Below the pieces are notes generated by a model. It worked only from the letters and a program-made list of their open reading frames with translations. It was not told the origin of the DNA and did not search any database. Shown here piece after piece: positions 47,526 to 59,282 of a stretch of 64,000 nt of DNA. Position numbers and translations under genes: made by a program. The stretch's first letter is position 1. Each line of letters begins with the position of its first letter. The DNA is from Glossina fuscipes (taxonomy: Eukaryota; Arthropoda; Insecta; Diptera; Glossinidae), in NCBI RefSeq assembly GCF_014805625.2, contig NW_023998414.1, positions 21,711,447 through 21,775,446 of the forward strand, written 5' to 3'.

Positions 47526-49309
47526 GCGTTCGGTGTAATATGGTAAAATACACTCAAGAAATGGCAGCAGCCTAGAACTGAGAAGTGCTACCTTGCATTC
47601 TAAATAAATTTCAAGGGGAAAATTATTGTCTCCTTAAGCAAGATTTCCATTTTTCGAACGATAGACGCAAAATTAGATTGATAGCCTTGAAAGACTAAGG
47701 ACGGTTTTATGATACTCGACATCGAGAAAAATTGAGCATAATTTGAATATGTTTGTTACTCGACAGCAATTTGAAGGTAAACGCATTCTTTATTCGATAG
47801 TAAGAAAAATACATGCTTTATCAAGAGCTCTAAACACCCTACCTATGCCTATAACCCACAGCTGTCGAGAACCATAAATCGGCTCAGTTGTGTCTTCTGG
47901 CTGGAATTCGTATTATGGCTTAAACCAAAGAAAAATAATGCCTGGCGGTAGACAATAGTTTGAATAAAATATCTCTTGGCGTTGCTTCTAAAACTTATGT
48001 AAATTTTACAAAGAAAACAACATAAGCTTACTCCCATTCTCGGTATAAAATATTCAAAAGCGCGTAAACTATATCCACCTTATAATGCACCAATTCGATT
48101 CAGAATCGCTTTCTGAAATTTCTTTATCAGACTGGGCGTCTATCCGTCCGCCATGCATTTTCGTGCTCAAGCTAATGGTCGTGAAGGTGACACGACAGTT
48201 GAACTTATGACGAACATCACTGAAGAATAATAAAATCTTAGGTGAGAAAACTAAATTTGAATTACGTCATTTCAAGATCTTACAGGCTCTTCCACACAGG
48301 GGCTGCCATGAAAAGTATCCCATTACATAGGAATGCGAAATAATTTTTATATATTTTTAGGCAAATTGGTGATTGATATCTAGTTTTCGGTATTGTCCGA
48401 CTACAAGGTTTTCACTTGTTTCTTATCATCGATATGCATGGAAGAAATCATATGTTCGGCAATTGTTTTTACTACAGGCCCATAGGTGCATATGTGATTC
48501 GCTCTGCAAACCAAGTTAATCAAGCTGCTCGAACGCATTACTCAGTAATAAAATTATGGCAGAAATCGTTATCAGATATATGTAAAATTATCCGTCGGAG
48601 GCGATTAACAAAATTTTTTTGATCTCACCGATACATTTCGCTTATTTATTGATGTCGATCAAATCAAACCGTCAACTCACAAATACATAGATCGCATATG
48701 TTTCGCGATATTTCGAATAAATTGTTGCCATTGTGCATTTGAATTTTCCTCACATTTGTTGTGTGCAGTCAGTAATTAGAAAAAAGAAGAAAATTCTTTA
48801 GCGTCAAAAATTATATATATTTTTGTTGAATTCATCTTAAGGCACTGACGCAACTTTGCATACATTGAGAGCAACGTTTAAAGCAATTTTTTTATCATAA
48901 CAAATCAGTTATGTATAGAACATGAGTTTTATCGTAAATATATGAACCATGTCTTTAAAAATTTGTTGCCTACGTAGTTTGTTAATCGCATGTGAAGATT
49001 GACTTAGCAGATGGTGAATCGTTCTTTCGTCGAGAAGTATATATATATATGTATAATATGTATCTACTATCCCGAGAATTTAAAGCAAATGTCAGGATGG
49101 TATAACATAAGATGTGTTGTTTTATATTTGAGAAAGAACAACTTTTGTTTACGGAAAACAGAGAAACAAGCAAACGAAAATTATTTCAAGTATTTAAGTG
49201 CTATAAGGTAAGTTTACTTAAGTTATTTAAAAAAGAAAACAAAACATTTGCTAATATTCGTGTTCTTATATCCTACACCACTTCTGATATAAAAGTATAT
49301 TGACTTTGT

Positions 49310-49640
49310 GCGGCGATAAATCCATCTTCATTATACCGAACGACTCAGAATCAGTTCCCGAATCGATATAAACTTGCCTGTTTGCCTGTCCATCCGTCCA
49401 CCTATATGTCTGTCTATCCGTGCACTTATCGGTCTTGTAATCTTGTCTTCAAACTACACGTCCCAATTTTTCCGGGTATTTGGTACACCAACATGTTTTA
49501 AACCAAAGACGAACGCAACTAATATTGGTTGAGATCGAACCGCTTTTACAACCACGTCCCATATAAAGCCTTATCTTGCAAAGAATAACCATATTAAGCG
49601 CAAGGGTGTAGCTTCCTTGGCGGTGGGCCATGTCCCACTA
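49310..49640 (-). mobile_element. INE-1/DINE-like fragment, minus
   Basis: The plus strand shows TGCCTGTTTGCCTGTCCATC and CGTCCACCTATATGTCTGTC near 49377-49413, the complement of the GGACAG core. GAACGACTCAGAATCAGTTC before it fits the GACTCAGAATT segment expected after the core when read on minus. The rest is diverged. The 60-codon minus frame here is inside the repeat. Confidence 0.5.
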
Positions 49641-50011
49641 AAACGTTTTCACTTATTTTATTTATTTATTTGTATGAAAGTACGAATGTTGAAGTGGAAA
49701 AAAAAACTCTTTTCAAACTTTTGAAAAACAAAAAAGCAGCGCAGCAACTCTCATAAATCCTTGACCTCTCTTGTGTAATAATAGATCATATTTTATACCT
49801 AGAACAATGAAACGGAAACGTTGTAAAAATATGGCCCTAGATATGTTGGGCATTATAAGATTGCCGTAAATTAAGTAAGAAATTAAGAAATTTATGTAAA
49901 AGCAAAAAAGTTGTATGATAAATGAAACTCTCATGTGGAAAGTTGTTTTTTAATCTATTATACGATATTCCAGTTCAGTATGGGGCGGGGCAATCGTGCC
50001 ATTAACCAACT

Positions 50012-50190
50012 TTATTATTATTATTATTATTATAAATTTAGCCAGAGAATAAATTCTAAGACTAAGGTCGTAAAGCATTAGCATCTAAGGCTTTCGGCCT
50101 TTATTAAAAACTCTATCGCACTTGAGATTTGAACCTACGACCATTGGAGTTGCTAACCGAGACTCTTGCCTACTCGGCCACTCAGACGGA
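50012..50190 (-). mobile_element. tRNA-derived SINE copy F with (TAA)n tail and target duplication
   Basis: Read on minus: CCGTCTGAGTGGCCGAGTAG is a near-canonical A box of Ser/Leu-tRNA type, and GGTCGTAGGTTCAAATCTC (50142-50124) is a near-canonical B box. The shared AAGTGCGATAGAGTTT follows, then a 3' part unlike the other copies (AAAGGCCGAAAGCCTTAGAT forms a hairpin), ending in (TAA)7 or so. A near-perfect direct repeat flanks it: ACCAACTTTA at 50005-50014 and ATCAACTTTA at 50195-50204. That is the expected trace of LINE-assisted insertion. It is the least decayed copy in its head. Confidence 0.75.
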
Positions 50191-50204
50191 TTAAATCAAC
50201 TTTA

Positions 50205-50917
50205 AAGTTTTGCAAACATGTCGGATTAAATTATTGAAACTGATGTTAAGCTTGCGTAGGAAGTTTCTATTGAAAAGCACAGGCGTAGGTAGACTCATTC
50301 ATTATAAGCAAAAATTATGAAATTTACAAAAAAAAAAAAAAATTCATTTTAAATTGTCAGTTATCTATAAAAATATTCTAATAAATCAGCTTTTTGTAAA
50401 TCGTAATACATAACGTATCCTATAAGTCATTCGAAGCTTTTATTTTGTACATTTGCTTCTGCTATGCACATCATATACATCATATACTCGTACAAAATTC
50501 TTTCATTCCTCTGCATTCATAATCAAACTCGATTAAACGAATAAGTAATATTCGTAGATAACTATGCAAATAGAATACGTTAAGGTACCCTTTCTACAAT
50601 AAAACTAAATTTCACAAACAACATCAGCACCAATTTCAACTTCAACGCCGTTTGTCATTGCATTTGAAAGCCCAAGACAAGTGAGAACTGAAATTATTAT
50701 ATTATATATCCGATTATTATACATCCGATTAGCTGTAATCGACTTTACTATTTATATTGCGTGCGATAATCTATCGTATCGGACACCGTAACCACTAGAT
50801 CGCACGATAGCCAGTTATAGTTGTAAAAATTAATTTACAAATGTTTCAAAGTTTAAGAGTGGAAGCAGCCACAATTTCAAAATGTCGTAAAGTGGCGAGC
50901 AATGCGTACTGCGACCT
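50205..50917. other. Non-coding stretch, downstream side of the candidate exon
   Basis: It would be 3' UTR or flank if the candidate minus-strand exon is real. AATAAA-type strings on minus are common by composition and not diagnostic. Nothing else recognised. Confidence 0.4.
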
Positions 50918-51109
50918 AAGAGAGACTGACTGTACTCGCTCGTCCTCCTAGACCTCTAGCTTTGAAATCCTTATGAATTCCGCCACGTGATGCGGTGTTC
51001 GGCGTTATAAAGTGTCCGTCAAGCACCTGGCATCTAATCCTACCGATGGCCGCGCCTTCGCACGCGATATGATCGGATGTTCCATTCGCCTCCTCGCGTA
51101 AATCGGTAA
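50916..51109 (-). CDS. Candidate terminal coding exon, protein not recognised
   Basis: On the minus strand a textbook 3' splice site (pyrimidine-rich GTATTTTCTTATATTTCAG ending at 51110) is followed by about 190 bases of roughly balanced GC content in a region otherwise very AT-rich. After the acceptor the frame (phase 1 codon, then TDLREEANGTSDHIACEGAA) stays open for 63 codons to a TAG at 50918-50916. The peptide continues IGRIRCQVLDGHFITPNTAS and ends GRASTVSLS; it is hydrophilic, with one N-glycosylation-type NGT and a basic RAST site near the C-terminus. The frame also extends 5' through the intron-like part to an ATG at 51212, but that part is AT-rich. I do not recognise the protein. 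No donor or partner exon was identified with confidence; an open minus segment at 51391-51585 is a weak candidate. Confidence 0.45.
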
Positions 51110-53649
51110 CTGAAATATAAGAAAATACGAAAAAGCTACTAAAATTTATATGTGTTTCCGTATGATTTCTTAACAATAAAATGCACTTTAAATAAGTAGA
51201 TGAATAGTTCATGTTAAGTTACTTTTTCTACAACAAATAAAACTTTAAACTTTAAGAAAAAATGGCATCGAATCGAAAATCATCCTTAGAATGGACAAAT
51301 TTATATTCATTATATATATAATATGGCAACTTTGCTCATTAGCATCATTTTGCAGCTGCAGTTAAGCATGCAAAAGCAATCAAATTGAAATTAACGAAGC
51401 TGTGGATGCTGTAAGCTCGAAAACGATCGATTTGAGAAAAATGCGCTTAACATTTCCATTAAAATGGTTTTGACGAAATTTCTATTCCAAGGTCTGTCGA
51501 TAAAGTCTGTGTAAAATACAATTTTATCGCCGGCAAAGACTGAACCACCCACCACAGTCGATGCAAACCACGCACAACAGCACAAAGAACCTAAGTAGGC
51601 TCTAAAGCTAAGTTATGAAATCAGTCTTTTTTATATCATTTTTAGATACTTTGGAGAGTCTCTTAGGCATTATAAAGAAAAGGCAAAAAAGGTGCGGAGG
51701 TTTTCGTGGCAGGATCACAAGCAGTGTTGTCCTTTTCATTTTGTTGTAATTAATATGCCAGCAGAAATAATTTGTTAATTAAAATAAATGAGAATTAATA
51801 CTAATATACATATATATCTATATGTATATATGTAGCATGTGTATAATGCATACACATATGCATAAGAGGGGCGGAATAAAAGAATCCACTCGCATTCATC
51901 CGTTTTAGCATAAAGACAAGAGGAACGAGACTCACGTAGTGATTTAATATTCTCAGTATCTGTTTTTATAAACTTTTTAAGCACATTTCAGATCTTTAAC
52001 CTTTCACTGATTTTACACGAAAATAAAATTCTTAGTACTTTTTCGAATCCGCTAAGTTAAAGGTTCTTTGACCTTCACTCATGTACAATCTTTTGGATGT
52101 GATATACGAATAAAAATATTCTTTAAACAATGCGTTCATAAATAAGACGTGCATGCTACTTAAGGCGAAAACCCTTTGGTTTATGAAAATTTTACATTGT
52201 ATGAGTTGAAAGATTTTCTCTTTCAACATTTCGTTTGATTAATTCTCTTTAAAGTGAAGTCTTTTAATGTTATGGCTTTAATTTATCATACGAGGAAATT
52301 ATGCAGCCATCATGCTAATCATTCTAATACATATAGTCTAGGAAAATATTTCTAAGAAACTCTTAGGGAACTTACTTCACATCACATTTACGTTATTTTA
52401 TGATGAATTATTTTCTGTCATAAATCTTCATTTATTAATGCGCTTACACCAGTATTTGTATGTCTGCGGTTCTATGATAAATTAAAGGCTCTTTACTTTT
52501 ATACAACATATACAACACCTGACTAGAGGTTATTTCTGAGACAGAGATTAGTAAAAAAAGAATAATAGTTTTAAGCAAAATTTCTCAAAGTGCAATAAAA
52601 AGAAATTAGAAAAAAAAAAAAATAAATAAATAAAAAAATAAAAGCAAAAAACAAAAACAGAAGAAAAATAGAAAAAATTGAAATAAAATAATATAAAAGA
52701 GAAAAGTGTCCAGAACACAACCTAAACCATCAATAAACTTGTGAATATGACGGAGAGCTAATAGAACTGGTAAAAATATTGGTATAAGTGTGTGCATAGG
52801 TATGTGCACAATATTAAGAAACTAGTTTATAAAGCATTAACTGTGCAAATATCTACAATTTATATATGTATAGCGTAGAAAATCGTTAGGCACAGACACG
52901 CGCAGGAAGTAGTTGAAGCGATCTAAAATACCAGTTTAATAATGCGTTTAGGAAATTGCTAACCACGAGTGTAATATATATTTAAAGGCCACTTTTATGG
53001 AAATATCAACTGAGAAGAATGAAACAGATAAAAAAGGAAACAAGCAAATGAAGCAATAAACGCCAACATGATTTCCACTTTAGTTTCTTTCTACACATTT
53101 CTGCTTTGCTAATATTCGAAAAACATTTCGTTGAACAAAAGCTTACTTATTACAAAACATGCGAGAATTAAGGGAGACTATCTAATTTAATCTATGCCAT
53201 GTAAAGATTCAAAGAATCCGTTTCATGTTTTACATTCAAACAATCCGCTCTAAACGTATCTCCCTAAATATAAAATGAATTGCAAAAAAAAGTTTCATTA
53301 TTAGAATTCTAAGAATATCATTAACGATATTGCGTAACGATAACAAACTCTTTATCTCGTAATTTACAACATTAGTTACTTAACTTTTCCCCATGACTTT
53401 TATGGATTATATCTAACTTTGTTCATATAATTTAAAATTTTTATATTATTATCCACCCCCCTCCCCCTTTCATTGAACTCTATATGTAATGTAAATAGTT
53501 TTTAAAGGTAATTATTGTAGAATTTGCTCAAGGCCAGATTCACTGAACGCGTCAATTTGACGGATTCTGGATTTGCAAAATTCAACATAAAAAAGTCAAT
53601 ATTATATTTTGGTTTTTAATCATATAACGAAATATATATATATGTATTA
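51110..53649. other. AT-rich non-coding stretch
   Basis: The minus frame 51391-51585 (64 codons) is moderately GC-rich and lies upstream of the candidate exon on the same strand, but no donor or motif is seen. A/AAAT tracts lie at about 52611-52640. No repeat-family copy recognised. Confidence 0.45.
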
Positions 53650-54077
53650 CTGCGTCCAAAAAGTAAGACCAATTTAGTTTTGTTTTTTTAAATCTGTTTG
53701 TTTTGTCAATCCCTAAACTCAAATAATCTTCCTTGTTACGGGTTTGTCCTGGCGGAAGACATTCACGCAATAATGGACGAAAACTGCTAGCATTGCCTTT
53801 ATTTTTAAGAAAATTTGCACCGATATTTTCACGGCTTTCGGGTCGTGTTCGTAGATCCAAACCTCATCTCCCGTAATAATGCATTTCAAAATTTACGTAT
53901 TTACGGCTCAACAAAATGACAGATTGTAACAATCGGAAAAAAATACTTTTTGTCTCGTAAAAAACCAAGCGCATCTGAAGCGCTAACGACGTTTTGTGAT
54001 GTGAAATTTGACAGAGATATTTGTCACAGTGTTGCACATTTGGTAAGAAAATTCTTACTCTTACTTTTTGGTCACAG
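53650..54077 (-). mobile_element. Internally deleted mariner element with intact terminal repeats
   Basis: The left end begins CTGCGTCCAAAAAGTAAG, and the right end reads as CTGTGACCAAAAAGTAAG on the other strand. They are inverted repeats differing at two of the first 18 bases, each flanked by TA (53648-53649, 54078-54079), the mariner/Tc1 target. Inside, on minus, is ITGDEVWIYEHDP (about 53874-53836) with the first catalytic Asp in the GDE motif, then in other frames KAMLAVFVHY and LPPGQTRNKEDYL (about 53758-53720). The family has GDExW.Y..DPE, KxMLxVFFD and FLPxGxTVNxxYY in that order. At 428 bp versus about 1.3 kb for a full element, the N-terminal third and the C-terminal part with the other catalytic aspartates are gone. 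It cannot encode transposase but might be mobilised in trans if a partner exists. Confidence 0.8.
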
Positions 54078-54079
54078 TA

Positions 54080-55040
54080 TTAGATCACGCCCACTTTTTC
54101 TATTTTGATGCAATTGTAATGTTTTAGATCTATTTCTATGAAAATCTGTCAATTTGACCGGTAAGTTTTCTAATCATTGCCTTCGTCGAATTAATGACAA
54201 GAAGCTTAAATTTGGCGCAAACATTCCTTGACCGATCAAGAATACTATGTTTAAAAAAGGGGCGAGGTGTGTTCACATACTCGCCCATCTACCAAACCAA
54301 ACCAAATCCCAAGATAGGAACATTTTTCTTTACCGATTTATTAGTCTTTAATGTGCGCCAGTAATTGCGTTCTAGTAGCGTTCAGAAGATCGCGATCTGC
54401 TGCAGGCAGCGAATACCCATAAATGGAATGTAAGAAACGACTTTGTGTTCGTCTGTTTCTACCATTATATTCACAAAATTTATTTACAATTACATAGAAT
54501 TTTATTTTTAAAAATTAGACAAAAAAAGAAAATTATTTACAGGAATTAGACTCAATCGATTTCTTTCCTTGGCTATCACAATTCAGCTGCAATAACTACA
54601 CTCCACTCTTATTGCCTCTCAGTTCTTTTGCTTATGTGTTCTTCAATTGCATGTTCTTAGCAACAACTGCATTTTCTTTGCTTATCGGCAACCGTATAAT
54701 TGAACACATAAGCATATGTACAGAACAATGTATTCTCGTGGAATCGCGCCCCGCATGCGCGATTAAGTGGGGCTAAAGATGATTTGTTTCTTTTTTTCTT
54801 TTTCAAAAACTACGAGACGAAATAATTTTATTGAAAATGAACGCTTTATCCGGTTCCGTAAAAGTGGTATAAATATACCAAGAACAGCTAACATTGTTGC
54901 AAATATTATGAAGGCAACGATTGATATGCCACAATGACACGTGGTATCTGCGCATGACTATATAAATCGCAAAGTGCATTCTTATAGTTTATGAATCAAT
55001 GTCCAACAAGTAAGTGCTTTTACAAAGCTCATACAACAAT
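54080..55040. other. Non-coding stretch, nothing recognised
   Basis: Moderately AT-rich, only short frames. TTTGGCGCAAACATTCCTTG near 54213 and the ACCAAATCCC tract look repeat-like, possibly diverged INE-1-like body, but no end or core motif is present. Confidence 0.4.
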
Positions 55041-55615
55041 AACAAGTAAGAAAGTTGTATTCGCGCTGGAGCCGAATCTCGTATACCCATCACTGTGCTT
55101 CTTCCATTCTACTCTTCAAGTTATTTTATTTGACACCCATATCGATGGTATTATTAATCGCGGTGTCTATCACTCATTCATTTTTGAATTAACCCATTTT
55201 TAGGCAGAGAATATATCTGTGTTTAAGTATTGTACAAAATAGTTTTGAACATTCGGTCTTGTTTGCCTGATGGTAAATAAGCCTAAAACCTCAAAGAAGT
55301 GAACAAAACAAAATTTAATCACCTGTATGTAGCTTTGTGTCGGCATGGGTTTTACTCAGGATACTGAGGATAGATCAAAGTGGTCTAACTCCAGCAAATT
55401 ATTATTAACTAGTCAAAGTTTCTATTTTCCGGTTCTTTCCGTCAGAACAAACCACTACTTAAGCCTTGTCGCCAAGATATCAGGCGCGCAGACCGACAAG
55501 CAAGTTTCGATCGATTCAAAAAAAATGATTGTGGGTTTTTTCTCCATTCCTTCCATGTATTACAACGGTCCGCACAAACTTAATATGTCCTGTCGTACAA
55601 GTGTATAGCATAGAG
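55041..55615 (+). mobile_element. INE-1/DINE-like element, nearly full length
   Basis: The head AACAAGTAAGAAAGTTGTAT, palindrome CGCGCTGGAGCCGAATC and CGTATACCCATCACTGTG open the element. The middle GTCTATCACTCATTCATT, GAATTAACCCATTTTTAGG and ACATTCGGTCTTGTTTGCC follow. The late part GCAGACCGACAAGCAAG replaces the GGACAG core, then GATCGATTCAAAAAAAATGA, CACAAACTTAATATGTCCTG and TACAAGTGTATAG end it. It offers the best start-to-end view of this family here. The 87-codon frame 55345-55608 lies inside it and is not a gene. Confidence 0.6.
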
Positions 55616-56329
55616 TACAATGACACAGATGACAAGATATTTTTTGCAATGCCTCGCATTCTCTGTTGGTATTCAGTTCGGTGTAGACTTGAAAGACAAG
55701 ACGGCAAGAACATGGTCATTGCAATCGGAATCTTGACGCTCACTTCTCTACAAGTCCTCTGTAATATTTTTTATGTAGCTGGAATAAGTAAGTAGCTGTT
55801 AAATGTAACCGATGCAAAAGTTTGTAGACAAAAGTGTTCATCCAACGTAGTTGCATAGCCCGGCGAAAAGTTTTGATGTGAATAACCGAAAAAGCAAAAA
55901 ATTGAACTCAGATCAAAGTTGATTTTAAATATGCCGAAAAACTAGTCTTCATTTCCTTCAATCAGTCGTTATATTGTATACCACTTGTGGTTCAAGATTA
56001 AATTTGTCCGGATACATATAATATTCAGAAGGTCTTAAGATACACCTATCTTTTATTAGACTAATCGATTCAGATTAAGTGATTTATGTGGAGAAGTATT
56101 GTAAATTGCAATTTCTCTCTCGTATAATCAGGTTTTGTATGGGTAGTGGCCATAAAAATTGCTTGATTCACCAGCTTAACAAATTATGTCAGAGTATCTG
56201 GATAGGTGCGAATTGTAGGTTGAACACAGAACTTCTTTGAAGGATGGAAAATGTACATATAGGATAGAGGAGAGAATATCCGAAGTCTACAATTGCATTA
56301 ATATTTGTCTCTATAACAAACGATCATCA
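55616..56329. other. Non-coding stretch with one frame holding a hydrophobic segment
   Basis: The plus frame 55529-55795 (88 codons) ends with a membrane-like MVIAIGILTLTSLQVLCNIF and then a GTAAGT donor-like string. It starts within the preceding repeat and the minus strand is open too. I do not call it an exon, but it is the best plus-strand candidate of that kind. Confidence 0.35.
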
Positions 56330-56570
56330 TTTCTCAACCAATTTGAAGAAAATAGCCACAGCGAAAAGAACATACGCACATACCACTGAGAACTAAAGGT
56401 ATGTACTTTCCAAATGTAGAGGCATTATGACGGACGGGCAGATGGACAGACGGACAGATATGCTTATATCGACTGAAGATATTTATATAGGCCTACCTTA
56501 AGGCTTTTTGGGTGTTACTTACATTTACACAAATGCAATATACCTTGTAACACAAGTGGTATAGTGTCCA
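56330..56570 (+). mobile_element. INE-1/DINE-like element, 3' part
   Basis: It contains GACGGACGGGCAGATGGACA near 56429, TATCGACTGAAGATATTTAT, GGCTTTTTGGGTGTTACTTA, and ACAAATGCAATATACCTTG near 56530, then CACAAGTGG. The last segments match the ends of the copies at 33230 and 55615. Confidence 0.6.
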
Positions 56571-58179
56571 ATAATAAAATCTTTAACAAGTAACTGAATT
56601 TTGCTTAATTTGTATCACATTAGTTCACGTTTTGCATACGCTTCATGAAAAGTATGCAGATAGCATTTTTAGTGTTTTATCACGAAATTGTAGCATAGGA
56701 GACGTAATGAATGATTGTATTGCTTCAATGCAGTTAGTTATTAGCTGAAAAAAAATCTTATTCACAATTCAATTTATACTAAATGATTATATTTTCCGCA
56801 CTAATCTTGGGAAAGATGATTTTCTTATGGGGAGTGACCTTGAGGCCCCTCTATATGAATATATATAATAGATAGATAGAATACATAAATGTATATGCGT
56901 TAGGTGTTAGGAGGAGGGTGAAACTCAAATCATTAGTCATTGTCGAAAATTAAAAATTTTCCATCCAAAACCTTAAGCTAAACTATTCTTTCTTTTTAAT
57001 GATTGCGATGTAACTGGTTTACCGCAAGTCACTTTCAATGCCAATGCCCTAAGCAAAGTAACATTTCTGCAACAGTTGGTTCAATGTATGGGAATCACTG
57101 GAATATGTCCCGGCAATGCTTTGTTGAATGAGTTAATTTTTTTTGTCTTAATCAAAGCCTATTGGCTATCCTTTGCTAGGGATTCATCATTGTTTCCTAC
57201 ATACACATAAAAATATATATTTAATGAATTTTCCGGTAAGTATATCGTTTACATCATTCAATTACATCATTATTGCACAGTGGTATCCTATTAAAAATTT
57301 TATCACAAGTGCTCTTCTCTATAAATTTCATGAGAAATTTTTAAACAAAAAGTAAAAGAAAAAAAACTCATTTAACGAAATTTCTGCAAAATTACTTTGA
57401 ACTCAAAAATGATGATCGCTCGTTAATTAAAATAAAAAAGTGCTTTCCAGTTTTTCTTTTGCCATCTTTCTATAGGCAAATAGTGGTTTGGGGGCAACAA
57501 AGTCTCTAAATAGGCAGCGGTATCGCATAAAATCAAATATTCAGCGGATTTATTACGACTAATAATACTAATAAAAAAACCATAGGAGAATTTTAAAATG
57601 TCATAAAATTTTTACATACTATTATTATTTCTACTAATTTTTCTTCAGAATTTTACCTTTTCCCATTACTCTCCATACTATAGTGAATGCCGTAAGCTCT
57701 TCTAAACAAGATTTAATTGTAATTTATGGTAACATAAACAGTTTGGAAATGCTTGCAATTATTTTTTTTTGCCTACTTAAGTAATTACAAGAAAAATATA
57801 AAGAATTTATATATTTATAATTATAACATATACACACATACAGATTCTAACATGTAGATAAATTTCAATTGCGAAAACTGCAGATGTCGAAAACCATTTA
57901 CTAATGACTGACTAAATGACGCTTAACACATACACATTTAACATTTAACATATGCAGCATATGCGTATGCAAAACAAAATATCGAATCGGGTCGAGTATT
58001 ATAGGAACCGCTGTTCGCAATTCAACTGACACTTACACATACATATCTAACGTAGATTGAGCTGCTTATCGAACAATTGGCAAGCGTAATTGGATAAATT
58101 AGTATAATAGAAGGTCCTCATTACAATAATATATTACGACTATACGGACTGTACGCAGCGTCCAGAAGGATCTGAAACA
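56571..58179. other. AT-rich non-coding stretch, nothing recognised
   Basis: A T run lies at about 57762-57769. AT-rich short repeats only; no gene. Confidence 0.55.
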
Positions 58180-58345
58180 GAGGGATAGATTTATTATACT
58201 GGTAGATTTAGAATCACTTTCTAGGTCGATTTATGCTTGTTCTCCCACCGTCTGTCTATCTGTCTTGTTTTCTTTGGTTCAGCCTGCCGGCCTTCTTCTA
58301 ATCTTTGGGATACTTTGTTGAAATTGGTCCACTCTTAACGCGCCT
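58180..58345 (-). mobile_element. INE-1/DINE-like fragment, minus
   Basis: Read on minus: GACAGATAGACAGACGGTGG, then AAATCGACCTAGAAAGTGAT. This is the core-plus-next-segment arrangement seen in other copies (core, then ATCGACTC). The ends are missing. Confidence 0.45.
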
Positions 58346-59282
58346 TATTTTCAAATATGTTTATATAAATAACAATGCTAAACGAAGTTGTGTAGGGTAT
58401 TTAATAATCGATCGCATACCGCTATAATAAAAAGTTTTGCTTGTTTAATAAATGCTGATGTTGTTCCAAAAAAGATTCTTATTTCGTGTAACTAGTTTAT
58501 TCGATTTGCTAGCAATTAAAAGACTTCCTCTTTCACTTTACTATTTGACTTTAATACTGACGCCGCGGGTAACGGGTAACTGCCTTAAATTATCTAAATT
58601 GCAGCTAATGACCGTTTTTCTACGAATCTAACATCTAGGCCGCCAAGTCTAAAGATTCCGTTGCACACTGAAAGTGTTGCTAAGTGTAAAGACCTGGAGT
58701 TACATCTCTATAGTCATCGGCTCCGCGCATAGTCTTTTTTTTTTTTCTTACCTTTGGTACTGCGAGAAAAATGAGAAAAGCGATTATAGAAAGCTAGCTT
58801 TTGGCAGCGACCTCGAAATGCCCATTTAAATGAAAGAGGAACACGAAAAGAGGATATGAACACGCAATTATACTCAAAAATGAACAACCTTTTCTTTATT
58901 TCTACATGCATCACAATACATCACCAGCGTGGCATATCAACCCTAATGAAAGAAAATTTTTAATGAAAATGTTCTTCAAAAGTGTCAATCCTCAGGTGAC
59001 GTTCGTTAAAATTTCAGGTCATTTTGATAGTAGATTTACGACTTTACTTTTATTATTTTCAAGACAATAGCAAAACTGCGCTTTTCAATGGAGAACAAAT
59101 ACCGTTCAACCTGAGCATTAGCGTTGGAAAAGTGCTGGGGTAGCTCTTGTGCCTGGAAGACAGCAATTTATCGACGATTTGATAATTTTAAATGTGTTCA
59201 CACAGCCACCGATAACGCTCAACGCAGAGGTGATCACACAAAAAAGAAAAACAAAAAAAGAAAGCATAAAAAAGGAAAAACA
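58346..59282. other. Non-coding stretch, nothing recognised
   Basis: Only short frames. An A-rich tract at about 59239-59281 precedes the next element. Confidence 0.5.

Larger units (their letters stand above)
43729..49309. other. AT-rich non-coding stretch with microsatellites and hairpins
   Basis: It contains an (AT)n(AC)n compound array at about 44861-44902, TTTTTC units at about 45019-45051, a CA array at about 46030-46054, an A/AAAT tract at about 46243-46281, and two perfect hairpins at 47248-47266 and 47503-47525. A GTCTATCCGTCCGCC segment near 48139 on minus may be a scrap of the INE-1-like family. All frames are short and without motifs. No gene supported. Confidence 0.5.

Noticed and set aside
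55529..55795. Plus frame with a membrane-like segment ending at a GTAAGT donor
   Set aside because: It begins inside an INE-1-like copy, no upstream acceptor is evident, and the opposite strand is open as well.
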